A stretch of DNA of 64,000 bases from Pedobacter chinensis (GTDB taxonomy: Bacteria > Bacteroidota > Bacteroidia > Sphingobacteriales > Sphingobacteriaceae), in the NCBI RefSeq assembly GCF_003339865.1, contig NZ_QPKV01000013.1, positions 62,001 to 126,000 of the forward strand. The letters are read 5' to 3'. A program made the translations under genes and the position numbers. The notes under the pieces were generated by a model. It did no database searches. It saw only the letters and a list, made by a program, of their open reading frames with translations, and had not been told where the DNA came from. Of the stretch, positions 7,899 to 16,673 are shown one piece after another (the stretch's first letter is position 1; the number at the start of each line of letters is the position of its first letter).

Positions 7899-10832
7899 TT
7901 AGTATCCAAATATTTGTTCCAAATTTAATTTAGTTACCGTGCCGTACTTAGCTAAATCTTCAAGGTTAATTTTCTTTTCTGAAGCCACAACACAATAGTT
8001 GTAAGGTTTGCCAGAAATATTACCGCTATGGAAAGATTTTACATCAGCAAAAGTTAATGGTTTTAAAGCTGCATATTCATCAATTCTCGAATCGTGATCG
8101 AAACCTAATTTTTTATCAGCCAAATAAGAATAGATAATGCCATCTTTAGTGATTCTTGACGTTTCTATACCATTTAATGAATTGCTTTTAGAGAGATCAA
8201 ATGATTTATCAGATTCAGGTAATACGGTCAATAACTCATTCATTCCTGCAACGGCTTCATTCATTTTATCTGCCTGGGTACCCACATAAGCAATCATTGT
8301 ATTTTCCTTTTCCTTGCTGTTTGGAGAAGAATATACAGCGAATGTAGAGTAGGCCAGCGCTTTAGATTCGCGAATGGTTTGGAATACGATTGATCCCATG
8401 CCACCACCAAAATAATTATTGAATAAACCAATTTTTGCAGCGTTTGACGGATCATATAAACCAGCATTACGTACCCAGCGGATTTCTGCCTGAACCATAT
8501 CATAATCAGCAAAGTAAACTTTGTTTGAATCGGTTGTGGTATAAACAAATTTCTTCATTGGAGCAGCAGGTGTGAACTCTTTTCCTAAGGCGTGAACCTT
8601 GGCAATATCTGCAGAAAATGCAGCTAAAGTTTTTGGCCCATAATACGTGATGGTGTGTTTGTAATTGGTTAGGTTATGTAAAAGATAAATCAAATCAGCA
8701 GATTTCATGTTTTTGATTTCATCATTGGTTAATCCATAATTGAATGGATTATCTGAACCATATTGCGCATAACTCATCAAGCCACCTAAAATAGATGCCT
8801 TATTCAACTTAGCGTTTTCTCTCGATTTTAATAAACGGCCTTTTAAATCTTCTAAAGCTTTTTCATTTGGTTTGCAGTTAGCTAAAACATCTTCTAAAAG
8901 CACTACCGCTTTATCAAAGTTTTCTTGTAAGCCATTCAATGAAACGGTGGTTATCTCAGTCCCAACATTAATGCTATAACTGCAGGCAAGGTTGTAAAAG
9001 GCTTTACTGATATCTTCTGCTGAATATTTATCAGTGCTTAAGAAAGCTAAATATTGAGATGCATAAGGTAATAATTTGTAGTTATATGAACCCATGTCAA
9101 AACGATAACTCATACGGAAAATTCCGTTTTCAGTATTTTGAACGGTGATCACATCTGCAATGCCTGCCTTACCAAAATTAAGATCTTTGGTATAATCTAA
9201 AAATTTAGGCGCAATTGGTTTTACAGGAGCGCTTATGATGTTTTTAGTGAAAGGAGAAACTTCATTAGCATTGGTTTTAACGGCCGTAATGGCTGGTTTT
9301 TCTACCTTGATAATGCTTTTATCTTCGCCTTTGTGTTTAAAGATAGATACGTAGTTGTTAATGAAAAATTGATTTGCAAAATCTACAATCTCTTTTTTAG
9401 TAATCTTGGCCATCGCATCAGTAGAAGCCAATGTTTTATCCCATTCAGTACCGCGGTTTTGAATAAATGCAGTCATTGTGGCGTTTGCACGAACATCATT
9501 GTTATCATAACCTTGTAGCTCAGCCAATTTAATATTAGCTATTGTTGCTTTAATTAAGCTTTCATCAAATTCTCCTTTTTTAAGTAATTCTACCTGATCT
9601 AACAATAACTTTTGAGCTTCCTCAAGGCTTTGCCCTGCTTTAGGCGAACCAGTTAAAATGAAAATACCGTAATCTTTCATCTGGTTGTAGCCGGCACCAG
9701 CTCTCAGCATTTTTTGCTGTTTATTAATGTTGATATCCATTAAGCCCGCTTTTCCATTTGCAAGAATGCTGCTGATCAAATCAAGTAATAAACTTTGGCG
9801 GCTGTTTTGAGCATAACCGCGATAAGCTACGTAAAGGCTTTCTGCACTTGGCCCGTAAATATCAACTTTCTGAACCTGAGTAAGTGGTTTTTCAGGTGCC
9901 GGATTATAAAGTGATAATGGTTTAGAAACCATGTATGAGAAGTTTTTATCAATTTTTTTGATTAAATCATCATAGTTGATATCGCCAGACATGATTAATG
10001 CCATGTTATTAGGCACATAATATTTGTTATAATACTTTCTGATTTCAACTAATGATGGGTTTTTCAAATGTTCGATAGTACCAATGGTAGTTTGCTGTCC
10101 GTAATTATGAGTAGGGAATAATGCATTTAGCATTTTCTCATACATTTTGCGGCCATCATTATCCATGCCGATGTTTTTTTCTTCATATACAGCTTCTAAT
10201 TCGGTGTGGAAAATACGGAAAACAGGTGCACGGAAACGCTCAGCCTGAAGAGTTAAAAATTTATCAATTGCGTTTGAAGGAAGATCTTCTTCATAAACAG
10301 TTTCTTCAACCGATGTATGTGCGTTTGTAGAACCACTTCCAATCGATTTCATCATCTTATCGTATTCATTGGCGATGGAATATTCAGATGCTTCGCCAGA
10401 AACTTTATCAATTTCTTTATAAATTTCTTTACGTTTGGCCGGATCGGTAGTTTTGTTATAGGTCTCGTAAAGGGCCTCTATTTTATCCAATAAAGGTTTT
10501 TCTTTAGCATAGTTTAATGTACCAAACTTATCAGTACCCTTAAATAAAAGGTGTTCTAAATAGTGAGCTAAACCAGTATTGGTTCTTGGATCGGTATTAC
10601 TACCAGCTCTCACGGCCATTTTATAGGTAATATTTGGTTCTTTGTTGTTCTGCGATAAAATTACAGTAAGCCCATTCTTTAATGTGTAAAAACGAGTTTT
10701 TGTGGGGTCGTTGGTAACATACTTATAAGTATAACCTCCAGACGATCCTGTTTTCCATTGATAAGTGGTTTGGGCTTTTACAAGCGAACCTGCAACGAGA
10801 AAACAAGCCAATGTAAATAGTTTGATTTTCAT
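7899..10832 (-). CDS. Secreted M16 family zinc metallopeptidase (two-unit, pitrilysin-like)
   Basis: This 977-residue protein is an M16 (insulinase/pitrilysin type) endopeptidase. A signal peptide ends near residue 20 (SLVKAQ). The inverted zinc motif HYLEH lies at residues 90-94, with the downstream Glu ligand in LEAVYEEKNIG. A helical insert of about 60 charged residues (roughly 105-165) follows the zinc motif. A second, inactive M16 unit fills the C-terminal half, including the FGGGMGSIVFQTIRESKALAYS segment typical of the substrate-binding Arg/Tyr region. Such periplasmic peptidases usually degrade short peptides. It stands alone on the minus strand with its own terminator and seems unrelated to the glycan loci. 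Confidence 0.93.
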   Translation of the reverse strand: MKIKLFTLACFLVAGSLVKAQTTYQWKTGSSGGYTYKYVTNDPTKTRFYTLKNGLTVILSQNNKEPNITYKMAVRAGSNTDPRTNTGLAHYLEHLLFKGTDKFGTLNYAKEKPLLDKIEALYETYNKTTDPAKRKEIYKEIDKVSGEASEYSIANEYDKMMKSIGSGSTNAHTSVEETVYEEDLPSNAIDKFLTLQAERFRAPVFRIFHTELEAVYEEKNIGMDNDGRKMYEKMLNALFPTHNYGQQTTIGTIEHLKNPSLVEIRKYYNKYYVPNNMALIMSGDINYDDLIKKIDKNFSYMVSKPLSLYNPAPEKPLTQVQKVDIYGPSAESLYVAYRGYAQNSRQSLLLDLISSILANGKAGLMDININKQQKMLRAGAGYNQMKDYGIFILTGSPKAGQSLEEAQKLLLDQVELLKKGEFDESLIKATIANIKLAELQGYDNNDVRANATMTAFIQNRGTEWDKTLASTDAMAKITKKEIVDFANQFFINNYVSIFKHKGEDKSIIKVEKPAITAVKTNANEVSPFTKNIISAPVKPIAPKFLDYTKDLNFGKAGIADVITVQNTENGIFRMSYRFDMGSYNYKLLPYASQYLAFLSTDKYSAEDISKAFYNLACSYSINVGTEITTVSLNGLQENFDKAVVLLEDVLANCKPNEKALEDLKGRLLKSRENAKLNKASILGGLMSYAQYGSDNPFNYGLTNDEIKNMKSADLIYLLHNLTNYKHTITYYGPKTLAAFSADIAKVHALGKEFTPAAPMKKFVYTTTDSNKVYFADYDMVQAEIRWVRNAGLYDPSNAAKIGLFNNYFGGGMGSIVFQTIRESKALAYSTFAVYSSPNSKEKENTMIAYVGTQADKMNEAVAGMNELLTVLPESDKSFDLSKSNSLNGIETSRITKDGIIYSYLADKKLGFDHDSRIDEYAALKPLTFADVKSFHSGNISGKPYNYCVVASEKKINLEDLAKYGTVTKLNLEQIFGY

Positions 10833-11048
10833 TTATTTGATTTTGATTTATGGTTATGATTGAAATATTGGCACTATGCACCAAATACAACATTCATGTA
10901 ATAAGTTATTTACCCAAATATATATGCTTTAAGCTATCTAATGAAATGCTTTGGAAAATTTATAACTAATAAAATAGTAATAAATGATTTTAGCATATAA
11001 AATAATGCTTTATTGTGCCTTGATTTTATATTCTGTATTTTTACCAGC

Positions 11049-11891
11049 ATGACAAAACATAATTCAAAACCGAATATTTTAGTTGTAAATGATGATGGGA
11101 TTACGGCCACAGGAATTAAAAACTTAATGGAAGTAATGCAAGAAATAGGTAATGTGGTTGTTGTTGCACCAGATAGTCCACAGAGTGGGATGGGGCATGC
11201 CATTACTATTGGAAAACCCATTCGTTTTGATAAAATAGATCTTTATCCTGGTGTTGAAATGTACAAATGCAGCGGCACTCCGGTTGATTGTGTTAAGCTT
11301 GGCGTAAATAAAATTTTCAAGGGCAAAAAGCCAGATCTTTGCGTATCAGGAATCAATCATGGTTTAAATGATTCTATTAACGTATTGTATTCAGGAACCA
11401 TGTCTGCCGCGGTGGAAGGGGCGATTGAAAAAATACCATCCATTGGATTCTCTTTAGATGATTTTGCTGCTGATGCAGATTTCAGTCATACTAAAAAATA
11501 CATTAAAGAAATCTGTTTACAGGTTTTGGAAAACGGATTACCTGCCGGAACATTGCTGAATGTTAATTTTCCGAAAGGAGATAAATTAAGAGGGGTAAAG
11601 ATTTGCAGGCAGGCCAATGCCAAATGGATGGAGGAATTTGAAGAACGTGTTGATCCATATAAACGCCCTTACTATTGGCTGACTGGTGTTTTTGAAAACT
11701 TCGATAAAGGAGAAGATACTGATGTGTGGGCTTTGGAACATCACTATGTTTCGGTTGTGCCGGTTCAGTTTGATTTGACTGCGCACCATGCTATTCAAAC
11801 TTTAAACGGATGGAATTTTGATCATCAGGCTGATTCAGGATTAAAAGGAAAAAACACCATTTCTGCACCTGACGGAATCAACCTGGGCTAA
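11049..11891 (+). CDS. surE: 5'-nucleotidase SurE
   Basis: SurE is a cytoplasmic divalent-metal nucleoside monophosphate phosphatase. I chose the ATG at 11049 (281 residues) rather than an upstream TTG, because the family starts just before the NILVVNDDG motif. Metal ligands are the Asp pair in NDDG (residues 15-16), the Ser/Asn positions in APDSPQSGMGH and the Asn of SGINHGLN. The tail KGKNTISAPDGINLG is longer than in the E. coli protein. A small membrane protein follows 10 bases later and lpxB after that, probably as one operon. Confidence 0.95.
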   Translation: MTKHNSKPNILVVNDDGITATGIKNLMEVMQEIGNVVVVAPDSPQSGMGHAITIGKPIRFDKIDLYPGVEMYKCSGTPVDCVKLGVNKIFKGKKPDLCVSGINHGLNDSINVLYSGTMSAAVEGAIEKIPSIGFSLDDFAADADFSHTKKYIKEICLQVLENGLPAGTLLNVNFPKGDKLRGVKICRQANAKWMEEFEERVDPYKRPYYWLTGVFENFDKGEDTDVWALEHHYVSVVPVQFDLTAHHAIQTLNGWNFDHQADSGLKGKNTISAPDGINLG

Positions 11892-11901
11892 TCTCTCAGA
11901 A

Positions 11902-12174
11902 ATGAACGATAATTTAAGGAAATTAAATAATTCTGTTTGGATTGGGTTGGGAATCGGATTAATGGTGCCCGCAATTTTATGTTCAATTGCCTGGTATGTT
12001 ATTCATCATGTTGCGTCATTAGCAAAGGCTGATTTACTATATATAGGTGGTATCGCCGTTAATGCTTATACCATGCAATATTTTTTTAAGTATAATAAAG
12101 AAAACATTGGTAGAGGCATTTTAGCAGCCACATTTCTCTGTGCCTTTATTTTCTTTGCTTATAAAGTTTTTTAA
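11902..12174 (+). CDS. Small three-helix membrane protein in the surE-lpxB operon
   Basis: This 90-residue protein has about three hydrophobic helices (residues 13-35, 45-60 and 72-90) and a short basic loop near YFFKYNKENIGRG. It resembles small conserved membrane proteins found between surE and lpxB in Sphingobacteriaceae. No function is known to me. It starts 10 bases after surE, so it is almost surely co-transcribed with it, which hints at envelope physiology. Confidence 0.8.
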   Translation: MNDNLRKLNNSVWIGLGIGLMVPAILCSIAWYVIHHVASLAKADLLYIGGIAVNAYTMQYFFKYNKENIGRGILAATFLCAFIFFAYKVF

Positions 12175-12199
12175 GATAAAAAGTGAAAACCAAGCATGT

Positions 12200-12227
12200 C
12201 TTGATACTTGATACTCAATACTTGATA
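12200..12227. repeat. Heptamer tandem repeat CTTGATA x4 before lpxB
   Basis: The units CTTGATA, CTTGATA, CTCAATA and CTTGATA lie back to back and end 8 bases before the lpxB start codon. Two bases differ in the third unit. This is the second period-7 array in the window. Confidence 0.85.
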
Positions 12228-12235
12228 CTAAAAAT

Positions 12236-13360
12236 ATGAAATACTACCTCGTGGCAGGAGAAGCATCCGGCGATTTACATGGTGCAAATTTGATGAAAGC
12301 ATTGAAGCTGGAAGATAACGAAGCGGTGTTCCGTTATTTTGGTGGTGATAAAATGCAGGCAGAAGGAGGCGAGTTAGTTAAACATTACGTTGATATGGCC
12401 TTTATGGGCTTTACTGAGGTACTTTTAAACTTGCGGACAATTTTTAAAAATTTAAAAAAGTGTAAGGAAGATGTTTTACACTGGCAACCAGATGTTTTAA
12501 TCTTAATTGATTTTCCAGGTTTCAATTTAAAGATCGCTGAATTCGCTAAAGCCAATAACATAAAAGTTTGTTATTATATTTCTCCAAAAGTTTGGGCATG
12601 GAATCAAAAACGGGTGCTTAAAATTAAGCGGGTTGTTGACAGGATGTTTTGCATTCTCCCTTTTGAGGTAGATTTTTACAAAGAATGGGGAATGGACGTT
12701 GATTATGTCGGGAATCCTTTGTTGGATGAGCAGGCAAAATTCTCTCCTGATGCCGGATTTTTAGAGAAAAATCAACTTAGCCATCAAAAAATCATTGCCC
12801 TGTTACCCGGAAGCAGAAAGCAGGAAATAGAACGATTATTGCCCGTAATGTTAAGCATTACCGGGAATTTTCCGGATTATCAGTTCGCCATTGCAGCTGC
12901 GCCAACTTTTGATGAAAACTATTATCATCAGTTTACCGGTAATAAAAAGGTTAGTCTTTTATTTGACAATACTTATAACTTGTTATACCATGCTCATGCT
13001 GCCATTGTGGCTTCGGGTACAGCTACTTTAGAAACTGCATTATTCAAAGTGCCGCAGGTTGTGGTTTATAGAGGTGGTGCAATCTCCATAACCATCGCCC
13101 GGATGTTGGTAAAGATTAAGTTTATATCGCTGGTCAATTTAATCGTTAACAAAAAAATTGTAACCGAACTCATTCAAGAGGATTGCAATACCCAAAAAGT
13201 GAATGATGAGCTTCAGTTCATAATCTCAGGAGAAGGGCGAAATGCCATGCTTAAAAATTATGATGATCTGCTGAAGCTGATGGGTAAACCAGGGGCATCT
13301 GAGAAAACAGCGAGGCTTATTTTTTCCTATTTCAAAAGTCATAAATCAAAGGATCATTAG
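12236..13360 (+). CDS. lpxB: Lipid-A-disaccharide synthase (GT19)
   Basis: LpxB joins UDP-diacylglucosamine to lipid X, giving the disaccharide core of lipid A at the inner face of the cytoplasmic membrane. The 374-residue length is normal. Clear marks are the N-terminal YYLVAGEASGDLHGANLM motif, IDFPGFNLKIA, YYISPKVWAWNQKR, ALLPGSRKQEIERLLPVM, and the nucleotide-sugar site ASGTATLETALFKVPQVVVY around residues 260-280. It is the third gene of the surE operon, with a 61-base gap that carries the heptamer repeat. Confidence 0.97.
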   Translation: MKYYLVAGEASGDLHGANLMKALKLEDNEAVFRYFGGDKMQAEGGELVKHYVDMAFMGFTEVLLNLRTIFKNLKKCKEDVLHWQPDVLILIDFPGFNLKIAEFAKANNIKVCYYISPKVWAWNQKRVLKIKRVVDRMFCILPFEVDFYKEWGMDVDYVGNPLLDEQAKFSPDAGFLEKNQLSHQKIIALLPGSRKQEIERLLPVMLSITGNFPDYQFAIAAAPTFDENYYHQFTGNKKVSLLFDNTYNLLYHAHAAIVASGTATLETALFKVPQVVVYRGGAISITIARMLVKIKFISLVNLIVNKKIVTELIQEDCNTQKVNDELQFIISGEGRNAMLKNYDDLLKLMGKPGASEKTARLIFSYFKSHKSKDH

Positions 13361-13404
13361 AACGACATTAGAACTTCAAACGCACTGACATAGCCTTTGT
13401 TTAT

Positions 13405-13429
13405 ATTCTGTCATATAATCAGACAGAAT
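13405..13429. promoter_or_regulatory. Inverted repeat ATTCTGTC-N9-GACAGAAT
   Basis: A perfect 8-bp dyad with a 9-base spacer lies directly upstream of the LacI-type sites before the second susC. It may be a further operator or a hairpin. It matches no other site that I noticed in the window. Confidence 0.4.
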
Positions 13430-13431
13430 TT

Positions 13432-13478
13432 AGTAAAACGTTTTTGTAACGTCTTTTTTACTAATAAAACGATTTAGT
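13432..13478. promoter_or_regulatory. Two LacI-type operator half-matches before susC
   Basis: AGTAAAACGTTTTTGT (13432-13447) and AATAAAACGATTTAGT (13463-13478) each differ at two or three positions from the perfect palindrome AGTAAAACGTTTTACT found upstream of the 19746 gene. Both keep the central CG typical of LacI-family operators. Their centres are 31 bp apart, close to three helical turns. Confidence 0.6.
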
Positions 13479-13625
13479 AACATTTAACTTTTTTATTATT
13501 GACCAATCATTTACTAATTAAACTAACCTAATCAAATACTGACCATGCATTTCCATGCCTAACGGAAATCACAGTAGCTAATCCCTTAAAACCTATTCAA
13601 TCTTCAACATATAACAAAATAACTG

Positions 13626-16600
13626 ATGAAAATTAATTTACTTAAACTTACTGGCCTCTCCGCAATTGTTTTGTCGAGTTTGCCAGCGTTTTCGGAAAAT
13701 TCAGATCAAAAAGATCTCAAAAACCTTCTTGAATTTGAAATCCCTTGGCAGCAAGCCAGTGTTAGACAGACCATAACCGGTAAGGTAGTAGATGAACAAA
13801 ATCTTCCCGTACCAGGTGTAGGTGTTAAAAACGTTACTTCTGGACAATCAACGGTTACTGATGCCAATGGTCAGTTCAAAATTGAGGCAAACGCAAACGA
13901 AATTCTTCAATTTACTTATGTGGGTTATCAAACTCAGAATGTAACTTTAGGAAACCAAACCAGCTTAAATATAAAACTTGCTGTTTCATCAGATACCAAG
14001 CTTGATGATGTGGTTGTAGTTGGTTATGGTACCCGTAGCCAAAGAGAATTAACATCGGCTATTGCCAAAGTTGATACTGCAGCCTTTAGACAGAGTGGTG
14101 CACGAAATGCACTCGACTTATTACAAGGTAAAGTTGCTGGTTTACAAATTACAAGAAGTAGTTCTAACCCGAACTCAGGCGTTGCCATCCAGCTTCGTGG
14201 AGTAACATCTATTTCTGGTACATCAAGTCCGTTAATTGTTATTGATGGTATTCCAGGTGGTAATCTGGATTTATTGCAACAAGATGATATCGAATCTTTC
14301 ACTGTACTGAAAGATGGATCGGCTGCTGCAATATATGGTACCAGGGCCAATGCTGGGGTTATTCTGGTAACTACAAAAAAAGGCCGTAAAGGTGCTACAC
14401 AGTTTAACTATAATGGCTATGTAAAGCACGAAACCTTGTATGAGCGACCTGACTTTATGAACGCAAGCCAGTTTAGAGAGAAAATAAAAAATGGACAGTA
14501 CACTGCTCAGGATTACGGAGGTGATTACGACTATTTTTATGATATTATCAATAAAAATAACTTAACCAACTATCAAAATTTATCTATTTCAGGCGGTAGT
14601 GATCAATCAAACTATCGCGGTTCATTTACTTATAATAAATTTGATGGTTTTGCTAAAGAAAATAGCAGAGAGCAATATCAGTTTAGAATGAGTTTAACGC
14701 AAAAAGGCTTCAAAGATAAAGTAACTGCAATATTTAACGTTGCTTCGAATATAAACAATGCTAACCTGTTAGGTGGCGGAGGCTGGGAAAATGTGTTAAC
14801 GAAAAACCCAACAGAATCATATTTCAATCCTGACGGATCATATCTATTCACACGGAATATTACCAATGAAGTTGCTCGTTTAGCGCAAGAAACAAGTAAA
14901 AGAAACCAGCAAACATATTCTGTCGACGGTAAAATCGATATTGATATATTGAAAGACTTGAAAGGTTCTGCATTTGTAGCCTACCAAAGAAATCAATTTG
15001 TTGACAATCAATATCGTTTATTAGGAAGTCAAAACTCTGTAGAAAATGGTGATGCACCTGGTGGTGGATATGCTTATAAAGGAACGGAATTAAACCAAAA
15101 TTTTAATTTTGAGCCAACCATTGAGTATAGCAAAACCATCAAAGAAAAACATCGTTTAACTGGAATGATCGGATATTCGTATCGATATGAAGTCAACGAA
15201 TCATTCAGTGCAAACAACCGTGGCTACACAAACGATATTTTTGAGGAGAACAATTTAGGTAGTGTGCCTGTTGCCATAAATAGAATTGGTATAGCCAGTA
15301 ATAAAAATGATAACACCTTAATTGCATTATTCGGTCGTGTGCATTACACATTTGATGGCAAAGTTAACTTTGAAGCTGTATTAAGGAGAGAGGGGTCTTC
15401 CAGATTTGGAGTGAACAATAAATGGGCAAGTTTTCCGGCTGTTTCTGCATCGTGGGAAATTACACGAGAGAAGTTTATGGAAAATACAAAATGGCTTAAC
15501 TTCTTAAAAATCAGAGCAGGTTATGGTGAAACCGGTAACTCTGGGTTCGCCAATTACGCGTCATTAGTAACATTGGGAACAGGAAATCTTTATCCCTTCC
15601 CTGGAAATCAATGGTTGCAAACTTATGGGCCTTCACGTAATCCAAATCCTGACTTAAGGTGGGAACGTAAACGTGAGTACAATTTAGGTTTAGACTTTGC
15701 TATGTTCAACAATAAATTGAGTGGATCTATTGATGTGTTCAAACGTAACATCGTTGATTTACTTGATACTTATACCTCTCCTCAACCGCCATTTGTTCAG
15801 AGCTCTATCTATACCAACGTTGGAACCATTTCTGCGAAAGGTTTAGAATTAACACTAAATTATGAAGCAATAAAAAACAAAGATTTCAGCTGGAATATTG
15901 ACTTTGCAGGAAGTACAATTGATAATAAGTTAGAGACTTATTCTAATGATGTTTACAAGCGAGATATGAGAGACTTTGGAGGCATTGGTGGAGCGGGTGC
16001 ACTTGGTAATGCGTTTCGTACTTATGAAGGCCGCAATATTGGAGAGTTTTGGGGTAAACGTTTCGCTGGCTTTACAGCAGATGGTAAATGGCTGTTTTAT
16101 AATCGTGCGGGAGAAGCTGTACCAAATGCTCAAATCAATACTTCTCCTTTCCGTGATCAAACAGATTTTCAGCTATTGGGAAATGCAATTCCTAAATATT
16201 ATCTATCTCTTGGAAATACTTTTACCTACAAACAATTTGATTTAAGAATTTTCTTAAGAAGTAAATTGGATTTTGATGTGCTAAACACTTTAGCCTTATC
16301 TTATGGAAACAAATTTGGAACGCAAGGGAACTTATTAAATAATGCCTTTACCAAATATGCTGAAATTAATGACACTTACATGTATTCTGATTACTATTTG
16401 GAAAGCGGAAGTTTCTTAAAAGTTGATGAGATAACTTTAGGTTACACATTTAAATTTAAAGATAAAGCTTTCAGAAGTCTACGTGTTTATGCTGTCGGTC
16501 AAAACCTGGCATTGTTAACTAAATACAGTGGAAATGACCCGGATTTAATTCAAGATACTGGTTTAGGACAAGAAATTAATGGCCGTAGCTTAGGGATTGA

Positions 16601-16661
16601 TACCAGAAGTCCTTACCCTACAACCAGACAATTTGTTTTCGGTGTTAATTTTGGATTTTAA
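13626..16661 (+). CDS. SusC-family TonB-dependent glycan transporter
   Basis: This 1011-residue outer-membrane transporter has a signal peptide (about residues 1-24), a carboxypeptidase-regulatory-like domain (about 50-135, TGKVVDEQNLPVPGVGV), then a plug domain starting near DDVVVVGYGTRSQRELT and passing through VIDGIPGG and DGSAAAIYGTRANAGVILVT. The rest is the 22-strand barrel with the REGSSRFGVNNKW motif. A SusD gene follows after 12 bases. Upstream are two LacI-type operators, so expression probably follows the LacI regulator encoded downstream at 18529. The location within the mannan locus suggests transport of alpha-manno-oligosaccharides. Confidence 0.96.
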   Translation: MKINLLKLTGLSAIVLSSLPAFSENSDQKDLKNLLEFEIPWQQASVRQTITGKVVDEQNLPVPGVGVKNVTSGQSTVTDANGQFKIEANANEILQFTYVGYQTQNVTLGNQTSLNIKLAVSSDTKLDDVVVVGYGTRSQRELTSAIAKVDTAAFRQSGARNALDLLQGKVAGLQITRSSSNPNSGVAIQLRGVTSISGTSSPLIVIDGIPGGNLDLLQQDDIESFTVLKDGSAAAIYGTRANAGVILVTTKKGRKGATQFNYNGYVKHETLYERPDFMNASQFREKIKNGQYTAQDYGGDYDYFYDIINKNNLTNYQNLSISGGSDQSNYRGSFTYNKFDGFAKENSREQYQFRMSLTQKGFKDKVTAIFNVASNINNANLLGGGGWENVLTKNPTESYFNPDGSYLFTRNITNEVARLAQETSKRNQQTYSVDGKIDIDILKDLKGSAFVAYQRNQFVDNQYRLLGSQNSVENGDAPGGGYAYKGTELNQNFNFEPTIEYSKTIKEKHRLTGMIGYSYRYEVNESFSANNRGYTNDIFEENNLGSVPVAINRIGIASNKNDNTLIALFGRVHYTFDGKVNFEAVLRREGSSRFGVNNKWASFPAVSASWEITREKFMENTKWLNFLKIRAGYGETGNSGFANYASLVTLGTGNLYPFPGNQWLQTYGPSRNPNPDLRWERKREYNLGLDFAMFNNKLSGSIDVFKRNIVDLLDTYTSPQPPFVQSSIYTNVGTISAKGLELTLNYEAIKNKDFSWNIDFAGSTIDNKLETYSNDVYKRDMRDFGGIGGAGALGNAFRTYEGRNIGEFWGKRFAGFTADGKWLFYNRAGEAVPNAQINTSPFRDQTDFQLLGNAIPKYYLSLGNTFTYKQFDLRIFLRSKLDFDVLNTLALSYGNKFGTQGNLLNNAFTKYAEINDTYMYSDYYLESGSFLKVDEITLGYTFKFKDKAFRSLRVYAVGQNLALLTKYSGNDPDLIQDTGLGQEINGRSLGIDTRSPYPTTRQFVFGVNFGF

Positions 16662-16673
16662 AATTTAAGAAAA

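Noticed and set aside
11013..11048. Upstream TTG start of surE
   Set aside because: The added residues precede the conserved SurE N-terminus and overlap the likely promoter region.
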